Of a stretch of DNA of 64,000 nucleotides, positions 35,253 through 43,804 are shown in pieces (the stretch's first letter is position 1; every line of letters starts with the position of its first letter). Position numbers and translations under genes: made by a program. This DNA comes from an uncultured Paludibaculum sp. (lineage in GTDB: Bacteria; Acidobacteriota; Terriglobia; Bryobacterales; Bryobacteraceae): positions 1,488,001 to 1,552,000 of the forward strand of contig NZ_OY762269.1 of NCBI RefSeq assembly GCF_963665245.1. The letters run 5' to 3'. Below the pieces are notes generated by a model. It did not search any database. It saw only the letters and a program-made list of their open reading frames with translations, and was not told the origin of the DNA.

Positions 35253-36701
35253 GTGCCAATGGAACGCCGTCAATTCCTGAGACAGCTTGCTGGCGCGGCC
35301 GCGGCTTTGCCCGCAGCCGCCTTCCAGCCGCGGAAGAGGCCGCTGAACTTTGTGTTCATCCTGGGTGACGACCTCGGCTGGACCGATCTCTCCTCGTATG
35401 GGAGCCAGTTTTACGAGACGCCGAACATCGACCGTCTCGCGCAGCAGGGTACGCGCTTTACCAACGCGTATGCCGCCTGCCCGGTCTGCTCGCCCACCCG
35501 GGCGAGCATCATGACCGGCAAATATCCGGCTCGGCTGGGGATTACGAACTACCTGCCGGGCAAGCACCCGACGCCCTATTCAAAGCTGATCGGCGTGGAT
35601 TGCGTGCAGCAGTTGCCGCTGGCGGAGAAGACAATTGCCGAGGTGCTGAAGCCCGCCGGCTACCGGACTGGCCAGTTCGGCAAGTGGCACCTGGGCGGCG
35701 AGGGCTTCGGGCCGGACCGTCAGGGTTTTGACACTACCTTTGCCGCGCAGGGTGGGGTGGGCAGCTACTTCTATCCGGGGTGGCGTGGGAAGAATCCGGT
35801 GATCGAGGGCAAGCCGGGGGAGTACATCACGGACCGGCTGGGGGATGAGGCTGCCGCCTTCATTCAGGCGAACCGGGCCAATCCGTTCTTCGTGTATCTG
35901 CCGCATTTTGCTCCGCATGTGCCGCTGCAGTCGAAGAAGGAATACATCCAGAAATACAGTGCGAAGATCCGTAGCGGCGCGCGGCATTACGATCCCGTCT
36001 ATGCGGGCATGATTCAGAGTCTGGACGATAGTGTGGGGCGCGTCGTGAAGGCGGTGGAAGAGAACGGACTCGCGGAGAACACGATCATTGTCTTCAATTC
36101 GGACAATGGCGGATTGAGCGCTCCGGAGTGGCTGTTGAAGCCTACAACGTCGAACTGGCCGCTGAGGGAGGGCAAGGGCCACGTGTACGAAGGGGGCATT
36201 CGCGTGCCGCTGATTATCCGCGGTCCGGGTGTGCGAAAAGGGGCCGTGGACGATACGCCGATCTCGAGCGTCGACTATCTGCCGACCTTCGCGGAACTCG
36301 CGGGTGTCGATGCGCCGGCGGGCGTGGATGGCCGGAGCTTCGCCTCGCTGTTACCGGCAGCGCGACGATTGCCGCCGAGGCCGCTGTACTGGCACTATCC
36401 GCACTACAGCAATCAACTCGGGCGGCCGGCCAGCGCGGTGCGGTTGGGCGAGTACAAGCTGATCCGGTTCCACGAAGACAATCACGTGGAGCTTTACCGC
36501 GTGACCACGGATATCGGCGAGCAGACGGATCTGGCTGAGTCCCAGAAAGCCAAGGTGCGGGAGCTGACACGGCTGCTGGACGCGTGGCTGAAAGAGGTGG
36601 ATGCGAAGTTTCCAACGCCGAATCCGAACTACGATCCGGTTCGGGAAGCAGAAGGGTACTGGTGGAAGCAGCCGGGCGCTTACGAACGTTTCGGCAAATG
36701 A
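35253..36701 (+). CDS. Secreted sulfatase (arylsulfatase type)
   Basis: 482 residues. N-terminal MERRQFLRQLAGAAAALPAA is a Tat-like signal. The alkaline-phosphatase-fold sulfatase core has FILGDDLGWTD for calcium binding and CSPTRASIMTGKYPAR, in which Cys becomes formylglycine (C-x-P-x-R). GKWHLGG and HFAPHVPLQSKK are active-site segments. It removes sulfate from glycans or small sulfate esters outside the cytoplasm and requires a formylglycine-generating enzyme that is not in this window. GTG 35253 follows the receptor stop with no gap and has GGAG six bases upstream; ATG 35259 is an alternative. Confidence 0.95.
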   Translation: MPMERRQFLRQLAGAAAALPAAAFQPRKRPLNFVFILGDDLGWTDLSSYGSQFYETPNIDRLAQQGTRFTNAYAACPVCSPTRASIMTGKYPARLGITNYLPGKHPTPYSKLIGVDCVQQLPLAEKTIAEVLKPAGYRTGQFGKWHLGGEGFGPDRQGFDTTFAAQGGVGSYFYPGWRGKNPVIEGKPGEYITDRLGDEAAAFIQANRANPFFVYLPHFAPHVPLQSKKEYIQKYSAKIRSGARHYDPVYAGMIQSLDDSVGRVVKAVEENGLAENTIIVFNSDNGGLSAPEWLLKPTTSNWPLREGKGHVYEGGIRVPLIIRGPGVRKGAVDDTPISSVDYLPTFAELAGVDAPAGVDGRSFASLLPAARRLPPRPLYWHYPHYSNQLGRPASAVRLGEYKLIRFHEDNHVELYRVTTDIGEQTDLAESQKAKVRELTRLLDAWLKEVDAKFPTPNPNYDPVREAEGYWWKQPGAYERFGK

Positions 36702-36707
36702 GGGGAG

Positions 36708-36741
36708 ACGCGGGGCGGTTCTGGTGAGATCCGCCCCGCGT
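36708..36741. terminator. Hairpin between convergent sulfatase and permease genes
   Basis: Perfect 11-bp stem ACGCGGGGCGG / CCGCCCCGCGT with a 12-base loop, starting 6 bases after the sulfatase stop and ending 11 bases before the permease stop. It is symmetric and has no T-run on either side, so it is a candidate bidirectional terminator. Confidence 0.65.
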
Positions 36742-36752
36742 GGGACTTTGGA

Positions 36753-39257
36753 CTATTCGTAACGCAGAGCTTCGACAGGATTGATGCGGGTGGCGCGGCG
36801 GGCCGGCAGGTAGCCTGCGGCCATGGCGGCAATTGCCAGGGCCAGGATGGCCAGCAGGACGACGACGGGGTCGTTTGCCTTCACGCCGAACAACTGGCTT
36901 TCGGCGAAGCGGGCCAGTCCGAGGGCGCAGGGCACTCCGAAGACCGTACCGATGGTGAGCACGATGGTGACTTCGTGCAGGACCAGGGAGCGGATGCGGC
37001 TGGAGCCGGCGCCGAGCGCCATGCGGATGCCGATTTCGCGTGTGCGGCGGGCGACATTGAACGCCATGACACCGTAGAGCCCGAGCATCGCGAGCAGCGT
37101 GGCCAGGATGGCGAAGGCCGAGGCGAGCTGCATGACGAGCTTGTCGGAGCGGATGTTGCGCTGCACCTGGTCGTCGAGCGTGCGCAGGCTCTCGATGGGG
37201 AGATCGGGATCCAGACCCGAGATGACGCGGCGGATCTGGCTGGCGACCTGATCGGTGGGCAAGGGCGAGCGGACGTAGAAGGAGAGGCTACCGGGCTCCT
37301 TATCCTGCCGGTAGGGGATGTAGTAGATGCGCGGCACCTTCTGGCGGACACCGGAGTACTTCGAGTCTTTCACGACGCCGACGATTTCGATGTTGAGGGG
37401 ATCCTTGCCTCCGCTGCCCAGCTTGAAGCGGCGACCGATGGGGCTGGCGTCCTTGAAGAAGTGGCGCGCCCAGGTCTCGTTGACGATGGCCACCTGGGGA
37501 CCGGCCAAGGTATCGCTGTCGGTGAATTCCCGGCCGCTCACCAGGGCCACACCCATTTTGCCGAAGAAGCCGGGGCCGACGGCGTTGTACATGGAGTGGG
37601 TATTGTCGTCCACTTCCTTGCCAAACCCTTCGACGGTGATGTTGTTACCCCAGTTGCTGCCTGAGATGAGGGGGACCATGGAGGCGGTCACGTTGACGAC
37701 GCCGGGGATGGCGGCAACTTCCTGCTCCACGCGCTCAAAGAGCTGCCGAGCGCGATCGGGCTTGTAGCCGTTGAGGTCGGGCGACAGGCGGAAGGTGACG
37801 ACGTTTTCCGTCTTGATGCCCAGGTTCTCGTGCATCAGATTCACCAGGCTCTTCAGGAACAGGCCCATGGGGATGAGCAGGAGCAGGGAGATTGCGACCT
37901 GCGCCGCCACCAGGCCTTTGCGCACGCGGACGCCGCCGCGGCTGGCGGAGGTGTTGTTGGAATCCTCCTTGAGAACGCCTGAGACGGAATTGCGAGCCGC
38001 CGCCCAGGCAGGATAGAGGCCGAAGAGGACGCCGGTGAGGAGGGCGGCGACCACGGAGAAAAGGAGGACTTTCGGGTCGAGGTGAGCGGTGATGGAATAC
38101 GAATTCGTCTCCGGGTCGTTGATGCCGCTGATGAGAGCATCGAGCACCCAACTGCCAAGGATGATGCCGACGACGCCGCCAGCGACGGAGAGCAGCATGG
38201 CTTCGGTGAGGAGTTGGCCCATGATCTGCATTTTTCCGGCACCGAGGGCTGACCGGATGGAAAGCTCGCGATTGCGCTGGGCTGCACGGGCCAACAGGAG
38301 GTTGGCAGCATTGGCGGCGGCGATGAGCAGGACCAGCGCCGTGCACACGATGAGCACGAGGAGCGGGGTCTTCATGAACTCGCGCGTTTCGCTCTGACCC
38401 AGGGCGCCGGGCTCCAGTTTCATGCGGGCATCGCGATACCGCTTCCGGAAGTTCTCGTTGCGGCCCGGATCCGCCTTGAGTTGCTCCTCTATCAGGGCCG
38501 TGAAGGTGCCATTGAGTGCACTCTGGGCCTGTTCGCGGGAGGTGCCGGGCGCGAGGCGGGCAAAGGAGTAGATCCAGAAGTCGGTCCATTTGTCGCGGCC
38601 GTCCCATCCGGGGGTCATGGCGGGCTTGAAGACGAGGGGGACGAAGACATCGGGTTCGTCGCCGAGGGTCACACCCGTGAAGCCCTTGGGTGCGACGCCG
38701 ACGATTGTGAAGACTTGGCCATTGACGCGCATAGGCTGATTGAGGACGTCCGGCCGGGAGCCGAGGCGGTCCTGCCAGTAGCCGAAGCTGAGGACAGCGA
38801 CAGGCTGGCCAGCGCCCTTGTCGTCGTCGTAGGAGATCATGCGGCCCATGAGCGGCTGGACGTTCAGCGTGGGGAAGAAGCCGCCGGAGACCACTTCGAC
38901 GCCGCCGTCGAGGGTCTTGCCCTGGAAGGCGATGTTGGCGCCCAGAAGACGGTAGCCGGCGATGTCCTTCAAGCCGCTATGGTTGCGTTCGAAGCCGCGG
39001 AACATCGGGTAGCTGAAGATGTAGTTCATGCCGCCCGAGTTGTTGGTGGAGTTGCGGCCGCCCTTGAAATCGCCGGGAGAGGTGAGGACGACGAGCTCCT
39101 GCGGCCGGTCCACGGGCAATGCACGGAGCAGGATCTGGTGCAGCAGCGAAAAGATCGCTGTGTTGGCGCCGATGCCCAAAGCAAGGGAAAGGACAACGAC
39201 CAGGCTGACCACCGGGGTCCTGGCCAATGCACGGAGGGAGTAGCGAATGCCGTTCAT
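36753..39257 (-). CDS. ADOP-type ABC transporter permease (MacB/FtsX, duplicated)
   Basis: 834 residues from ATG 39257, whose start MNGIRYSLRALARTPVVSL is typical of the family; ATG 39278 would add seven residues. The arrangement is a MacB-type periplasmic domain after helix 1, an FtsX three-helix bundle (about 285-405), a second MacB periplasmic domain (430-640) and a second FtsX bundle (690-825), ending PARRATRINPVEALRYE. This duplicated form without a linked ATPase is called acidobacterial duplicated orphan permease. Such proteins probably act as mechanotransmission-type exporters with an ATPase encoded elsewhere. No ATPase is found in the window. Confidence 0.93.
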   Translation of the reverse strand: MNGIRYSLRALARTPVVSLVVVLSLALGIGANTAIFSLLHQILLRALPVDRPQELVVLTSPGDFKGGRNSTNNSGGMNYIFSYPMFRGFERNHSGLKDIAGYRLLGANIAFQGKTLDGGVEVVSGGFFPTLNVQPLMGRMISYDDDKGAGQPVAVLSFGYWQDRLGSRPDVLNQPMRVNGQVFTIVGVAPKGFTGVTLGDEPDVFVPLVFKPAMTPGWDGRDKWTDFWIYSFARLAPGTSREQAQSALNGTFTALIEEQLKADPGRNENFRKRYRDARMKLEPGALGQSETREFMKTPLLVLIVCTALVLLIAAANAANLLLARAAQRNRELSIRSALGAGKMQIMGQLLTEAMLLSVAGGVVGIILGSWVLDALISGINDPETNSYSITAHLDPKVLLFSVVAALLTGVLFGLYPAWAAARNSVSGVLKEDSNNTSASRGGVRVRKGLVAAQVAISLLLLIPMGLFLKSLVNLMHENLGIKTENVVTFRLSPDLNGYKPDRARQLFERVEQEVAAIPGVVNVTASMVPLISGSNWGNNITVEGFGKEVDDNTHSMYNAVGPGFFGKMGVALVSGREFTDSDTLAGPQVAIVNETWARHFFKDASPIGRRFKLGSGGKDPLNIEIVGVVKDSKYSGVRQKVPRIYYIPYRQDKEPGSLSFYVRSPLPTDQVASQIRRVISGLDPDLPIESLRTLDDQVQRNIRSDKLVMQLASAFAILATLLAMLGLYGVMAFNVARRTREIGIRMALGAGSSRIRSLVLHEVTIVLTIGTVFGVPCALGLARFAESQLFGVKANDPVVVLLAILALAIAAMAAGYLPARRATRINPVEALRYE

Positions 39258-39385
39258 GATCGGAGTCCCAGGATGCATGGCCCATGCCAGACGGTAAGTG
39301 ATTGAATCTTAATAACTGTCTCAAGTCGAAGCGGGAACAGAGTGTCCGGATGGCGTGAGCGGCCGTCCCAGAAGCGGACACCTGC

Positions 39386-40735
39386 CTATTCGATCTTGCG
39401 GAGGGTGCGCAATTCGACGTGGAGATAGCGGATGGAGCCGTCGGGACCCGGCACGAAGATGAAGTCGCTGAGCGGGCCGTCCGTGGTGAAACGGCCGCTG
39501 TTGGCCGGCTTGGCGGGGTACCGCTTGCCTTCGAATCCGACGACGAGATGGCCGGATTCCTGTGTAATAGTGATGCGCCACGAGCCTCCGGCGTAGGTGC
39601 CGATGTAGGTCTTCAGCGTTTCCTCGGGGATGACAGAAGGGACGGGTGGCTCGGGCTCCGCAGGGCCGAAAGGAACGACCATCCCCATGGCCCGCTGGGC
39701 CACCGCGGGCAACGTGGAGCCGCTGCGGTTGGTCACAATGATGACGGCGGATTGCTGATCGGGCGCCATGACGATGAGGGAGCCGTAGCCGACGCGGGCC
39801 CCGCCATGCGAGAGCGTGAAGACTCCGCGATCCTTCGACGCCACCAGTCCGTAGGTGTACTGGTCGCCGCCGCCGGGGATGGCGGAGTGCGGCTGAGACA
39901 TGGCTTGGATCACGCCTGCGGGCAGGACCTGCTTGCCGTCCAGTTTTCCTTTTTGCAGGAAAGCCAGGACGAAGCGGGTCAGTTCGCTGGTGCTGGAAAA
40001 GAGACTGCCGCCGGGCCAGGTGGCGGCATCGTCGGCGAAGGGACGCAGAACGCGCGGGGCCTCTTTCGAACTGACCTCGTGCTGCTGGGCGAAAGGATAG
40101 GTCATGGCCTCGAGGGGGCGGAACGTGGAGCGGTTCATACCCAGCGGGCGGAGAACGCGATCGGCGACAGCGTCGGCGAAGGGCTTGCCCGTGACCGATT
40201 CCAGGACGAGCCCGGCGATCCAATACCCAAGGCTGGAATATGAGTACACAGCGCCTGGCTCCAGTTCGAGGATCTCCGGCGTCAGTGCGCGGATGCCTTC
40301 GGCCAGGGCCACATCGTCGTGGCGGCCGTAGCGCGATCCGCGGTCGCCCAGACCGGCCGTATGGGAGAGCAACTGGCGCAGTGTCAGCGCGCCGATGGCG
40401 GACTGCAGGCCCTGTACATACGTCGCGATGGGTCTGTCGAGGTCGGCGCGGCCCTCTTCCACCATGGTCAGAACGGCCGCGGCGGTAAACATCTTGGTAG
40501 TCGAGCCGATGCGGAAGAGCGTCTCCGGTTGGACGCGCGTCTGTGTTTCCACGTCAGTCACGCCGAAGCCCTTTTCGTAGACCACCTTCCCATGGCTGAT
40601 GATAGCGATGCCTGCGCCGGGCGTACCGGACTCCTTCATGGCCCGGCTCACGAGATTGTCGAGGTCAACGAAGGCGCTGGTTTGCGCGTGAAAGGGGAGC
40701 GCACACGCAATGGTAAAGAGTGCGAGCAGGCGCAT
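39386..40735 (-). CDS. Secreted serine hydrolase of the beta-lactamase family with C-terminal domain
   Basis: 449 residues. Short signal peptide (LLALFTIACALPFHAQ). Active-site motifs: S78-T-T-K81, Tyr in YSYSSLGYW, and HGG in FTLSHGGARVGYG. From about 355 there is an additional beta-rich domain (LKTYIGTYAGGSWRITI to the end) like the DUF3471/lipocalin-type tail often seen on these enzymes. It may be an esterase, amidase or D-amino-acid peptidase of the periplasm. It is on the same strand as the ADOP permease, 128 bases upstream of it, but shares no obvious function. It is divergent from the tRNA-binding protein gene. Confidence 0.9.
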   Translation of the reverse strand: MRLLALFTIACALPFHAQTSAFVDLDNLVSRAMKESGTPGAGIAIISHGKVVYEKGFGVTDVETQTRVQPETLFRIGSTTKMFTAAAVLTMVEEGRADLDRPIATYVQGLQSAIGALTLRQLLSHTAGLGDRGSRYGRHDDVALAEGIRALTPEILELEPGAVYSYSSLGYWIAGLVLESVTGKPFADAVADRVLRPLGMNRSTFRPLEAMTYPFAQQHEVSSKEAPRVLRPFADDAATWPGGSLFSSTSELTRFVLAFLQKGKLDGKQVLPAGVIQAMSQPHSAIPGGGDQYTYGLVASKDRGVFTLSHGGARVGYGSLIVMAPDQQSAVIIVTNRSGSTLPAVAQRAMGMVVPFGPAEPEPPVPSVIPEETLKTYIGTYAGGSWRITITQESGHLVVGFEGKRYPAKPANSGRFTTDGPLSDFIFVPGPDGSIRYLHVELRTLRKIE

Positions 40736-40802
40736 GAGTTTGCTATCACAGACTGAGACGGATTGCCCGGCGGGAAGTCACCAAATTGCGGAAACTGTAG
40801 GG

Positions 40803-41156
40803 ATGACGCCCGCTCCTATCAAACCTTTGATCGCAATGTCCGTGCTGGACCAGGTCGACGTCCGTGTTGGGACGATTCTTGCTGTGGAGGAGGTGCCGGG
40901 CTCGGACAAACTCATGCAGTTGCGTGTCTCCTTTGGCGACCACGAAAGGACGATTGTCGCCGGCATCCGCCATGAACGGGAGACGCCCAAGGAGATGGAG
41001 GGGCGGCAGGCGCTGTTTGTCGTCAATCTGGAACCGCGCCGCATGCGTGGGGTTGTGAGCGAGGGGATGCTATTCGACATCGGATTCGGCGATGGGCTGC
41101 GGCCGGTGCTGGCGATGCCCGAAGCTCCAGTGCCCGATGGGACGAGGGCTTCCTAA
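40803..41156 (+). CDS. tRNA-binding domain protein (CsaA / MetRS C-terminal type)
   Basis: 117 residues from ATG 40803 (TAGGG just upstream). A single OB-fold EMAP-II-like domain: VDVRVGTILAVEEVPGSDKL, TIVAGIR, FVVNLEPRRMRGVVSEGML. It resembles the free-standing C-terminal domain of methionyl-tRNA synthetase and the CsaA/YgjH proteins, which bind structured RNA, mainly tRNA. The frame is open further upstream (from 40710) but that part overlaps the divergent promoter region. It has no neighbours of related function. Confidence 0.88.
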   Translation: MTPAPIKPLIAMSVLDQVDVRVGTILAVEEVPGSDKLMQLRVSFGDHERTIVAGIRHERETPKEMEGRQALFVVNLEPRRMRGVVSEGMLFDIGFGDGLRPVLAMPEAPVPDGTRAS

Positions 41157-41440
41157 GGAGTCAACCATGGCCCTGCGGGCCGCCAAAGCGGATGAAGCCG
41201 CGCCCCGTGTCCCAGTCCCCGACCGTAAGTGAGGGGCTGCGCACGCGTCTTCAATGGAGTCAACCATGGCCCTGCGGGCCGCTAAAGCGGATGAAGCCGC
41301 GTTACGAACCCCAACCGTAAGGGAGGGGCCTCCGCTCGCTGCGAACCGCGCACGTCAGTAAGCGGGTACCCGTTCCGAACGCGTCTTCAATGGAGGGAGT
41401 CCGGCGCACCCTCGCGCGGGGTCACGAACCGCGCGAGGGG
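41157..41440. repeat. Intergenic repeat patch with 99-bp tandem unit
   Basis: A 46-base core is present twice, at 41157-41202 and 41256-41301 (offset 99 bases), with one difference in the core. The 17-mer ACGCGTCTTCAATGGAG occurs at 41243-41259 and again at 41379-41395, and CCGTAAG[TG]GAGGGGC follows each core. The cores contain the small stem GGCCC-TGC-GGGCC. The patch ends in an 11-bp hairpin (41409-41439). It is not protein coding. It fills the space between two convergent genes and looks like a dispersed repeat family of this genome. Confidence 0.85.
41409..41439. terminator. Strong hairpin at the end of the repeat patch
   Basis: CCCTCGCGCGG (41409-41419) pairs perfectly with CCGCGCGAGGG (41429-41439) around a 9-base loop. 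It lies between the convergent tRNA-binding and CotH genes, 23 bases from the CotH stop, without a T-run. It may be a bidirectional terminator or the palindromic part of the repeat. Confidence 0.6.
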
Positions 41441-41462
41441 TAAGGAGAAGGGCCGCGCCGGC

Positions 41463-43688
41463 CTACGGGGCCACCGTTGCGTTCGCCATGCCTGGAGTTG
41501 GGGAGGACAGGGTTGCCCACACCGGCAAGTCGGACGGAAGGCGGCCGTAGGAGATGTCAGAGGTCTGTTTCCCGAAGCTGGCGGTGTCGATGGCCGTCAC
41601 CCCGTCGGCGGCGAAGATGCCCAGTTCTTCGCCGTCGGCGCTGAGTTTGAAGGCGGCATGTAGGGCCCCGAGAGCGGCCTGATCGTCAGCCCAGAAGATC
41701 AGGTAGCCGCCTGCCGGAATGGTGACGCCCTCGGGGATCTTGTATTTCGTGGGATTGGCCAGATTGTCGGTGAGATAGAGGCCGCTGAGCGAAACCTCCG
41801 TGTCACCGGGGTTGTAGATTTCGAACCAGTCGTCAAACGCGCCGTCGTGATCGGTGTTGGCGAGCACCGTCTTGTTGTCGGCCATGATTTCGTTGATGTA
41901 GAGGAGCATTGAGCCCGTGGCTGGTTCCGTGCTGCCGGTGGCGGGGTTATCAGCGCCCGGTGTTGGCTGATTAGTCAGTTCCCAATGAAGGCCGGAGTCG
42001 CCGATGCGGATATACGATTGTCCGGCGGTCATCTCGGGATAGTCGACGGAATCGATGATCGTGCTGGCTGACGAAATGTCGGTGGTGTAGTACAGGTAGA
42101 GCGTTCCGCCCCCTGTTTGCAGCGTGAAGGGCGCGTGGGTGCTGCCCAACGACGATGCCCCGTCAAGCCAGAGAATCAGATGCTGGCCGTCAGCCAGCTT
42201 TCCAGCCGGTAGAGCCCACTTGGTGGGGTTTGCGGGTGAGTCGGTGAGGTAGAGGTTGGCCAGGTCCACGGTACCGGGCCCGAGGTTGTGGATTTCGATC
42301 CACGGCTTGTAGGCGCCGGTCTCGTCCTTGATGGCGGATGTATTGACGGTCATCACCTCGTTGAGGCGCAGATCGGCCGGCCGGGCATAGGTGTCGAGCA
42401 CGGGGCGCAGGTAGACCACCCGGCGGGTGACGAAGTCAGTGAGGCCCAGCACAGTGGTCTGGCCCGTGCTGACGGAACTGGCGAGGGCGGTCTCAAAGTC
42501 GGTATTTGAGTAGAACTTGTTCGGGTCGGTGTAGACATCCGCGCGGATGAGGTCCGCGAGTTCCTGGATGCGTGTCTGCATTGAGGATGTGTCGAAGCCC
42601 TCGCGCAGCATGCGCGCCAGTTGGCGCAGGTAGGTCCGCTTATAGGTGTCGTCAGCCCAGAGCTTTGACATCAGCGGCCGGCTGTTGTTGCTGGATGACA
42701 TGCCACCGCCCGGCCCGCCCCCGCCGGGGCCGGATGATGAGGTGGGCAACCAGAAGGGGGCGAGTGTAGGCGGATTCGAGATACGCGGCGAACCGTCACC
42801 GGTCGTGCCGAACGACTCGTTCAGGTCCCAGTGGATGTGAATGAACTGGCCTGTGTCCTGACGGTGGTACAGCATGAACTCCGACGCGGAGCCGGCGTAG
42901 GAATCGAGATTGACGAACAGAATGTTGAGGGCGATGCCGTAGAGCATGTTCTGGACATCGCAGATCGGTTCAAGCTTGGCGGGCAGTTCGGCCGCATCCG
43001 TGTTGTTGAGGATGTCGAGGAACTCGATGAGGTCCGAGTAGTCGTTGGCGGCCTCATTGGTTTTGAGCTCGTAGAGCTGGGAGTAGCGAGCGGAATCGGT
43101 CCCGAGATAGGCCAACGTGGCGTTGGATTCGCCGGCCTCAAAGAGATTGCCGTCCTCGCTGTCGCCGAAGCGGCTCTGCATCATGGTCTTGTCGGGCTCT
43201 TCGACGGCGATGTAAAGACCCCAGTACTCGTCATTGACATAGACGCGAGTGTGCACGGCTCGCATCGCCGGGATATATTTGGCGGTGAAATCGAGGAAGA
43301 GCTTCTCGCGCAGGAAGTCGGGTTGCAGATCTCCATTGTTGAGATTCAGCTTCTTCAGGCCGAGGAACTTTGCCTCGGAGTCGTATTCGTTGAAGTCGAG
43401 CTTGAACGACTTTTTGACGCTGGATGAACGGCGGAAGGATGCGTTGCCCTTGAAGCGCACGCCAATGCTGGACAGGACGGTATCACCGTACTGGAAGCGG
43501 GCGGGGAAGTACGGGTCTTCGGAATTGCTCGCGTGGGCCTGGTAGAGCGTGTTGTACCAGTTGGGGTCGTCAAAGTAGATACGGATCTCACGGACTTGGC
43601 TGGCGTCGAAAAAGGAAGCGGCCTGGTCAGCGGACAGAGACGGCAGACCCAGGAGGAATAGCGCCGCTACGAGAATGATCGAATGCAT
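41463..43688 (-). CDS. Secreted CotH-kinase-like protein with two lamin-tail domains
   Basis: 741 residues with a signal peptide (SIILVAALFLLGLPSLSA). Residues about 30-410 form a CotH domain, an atypical protein-kinase fold: IGVRFKGNASFRR, KLNLNNGDLQPDFLREKLF, YWGLYIAVEEPDKTMM, and HIHWDLNESFG with the metal-binding Asp. A Gly/Pro-rich insert follows at about 320-335. Two lamin-tail (LTD) beta-sandwiches follow at about 445-555 and 595-735, each with a LADNLANPTKY/LTDSPANPTKW-type segment. CotH-LTD proteins are usually extracellular and linked to envelope or biofilm matrix; kinase activity here is unproven. Divergent from the DUF3857 gene. Confidence 0.88.
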   Translation of the reverse strand: MHSIILVAALFLLGLPSLSADQAASFFDASQVREIRIYFDDPNWYNTLYQAHASNSEDPYFPARFQYGDTVLSSIGVRFKGNASFRRSSSVKKSFKLDFNEYDSEAKFLGLKKLNLNNGDLQPDFLREKLFLDFTAKYIPAMRAVHTRVYVNDEYWGLYIAVEEPDKTMMQSRFGDSEDGNLFEAGESNATLAYLGTDSARYSQLYELKTNEAANDYSDLIEFLDILNNTDAAELPAKLEPICDVQNMLYGIALNILFVNLDSYAGSASEFMLYHRQDTGQFIHIHWDLNESFGTTGDGSPRISNPPTLAPFWLPTSSSGPGGGGPGGGMSSSNNSRPLMSKLWADDTYKRTYLRQLARMLREGFDTSSMQTRIQELADLIRADVYTDPNKFYSNTDFETALASSVSTGQTTVLGLTDFVTRRVVYLRPVLDTYARPADLRLNEVMTVNTSAIKDETGAYKPWIEIHNLGPGTVDLANLYLTDSPANPTKWALPAGKLADGQHLILWLDGASSLGSTHAPFTLQTGGGTLYLYYTTDISSASTIIDSVDYPEMTAGQSYIRIGDSGLHWELTNQPTPGADNPATGSTEPATGSMLLYINEIMADNKTVLANTDHDGAFDDWFEIYNPGDTEVSLSGLYLTDNLANPTKYKIPEGVTIPAGGYLIFWADDQAALGALHAAFKLSADGEELGIFAADGVTAIDTASFGKQTSDISYGRLPSDLPVWATLSSPTPGMANATVAP

Positions 43689-43748
43689 CGCAAAGTACTT
43701 CTAGCTATTGAACGTGTCCATTAGGCGGGGCGTTGCCGGAAGGAATGT

Positions 43749-43781
43749 AAAGGAGAGTTAATGAAAAATCAAATTCTGTAA
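43749..43781 (+). other. Ribosome binding site with six-codon open frame
   Basis: AAAGGAGAG (43749-43757) precedes ATG 43761, which is followed by five codons and TAA (peptide MKNQIL). The stop lies 23 bases before the next gene's ATG 43805 and in another frame. It could be a leader peptide if a promoter lies upstream; it would be silent if the -10 at 43787 is the only one. Confidence 0.3.
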
Positions 43782-43786
43782 ACCGC

Positions 43787-43792
43787 TAGAAT
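43787..43792 (+). promoter_or_regulatory. Possible -10 box (TAGAAT) of the DUF3857 gene
   Basis: TAGAAT within GCTAGAATGG, the same context as GCTACAATGG at 11671 and 52036. It ends 12 bases before ATG 43805, so the leader would be about 5 bases. No Shine-Dalgarno lies between. Confidence 0.35.
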
Positions 43793-43804
43793 GGGGATTT
43801 GGTC

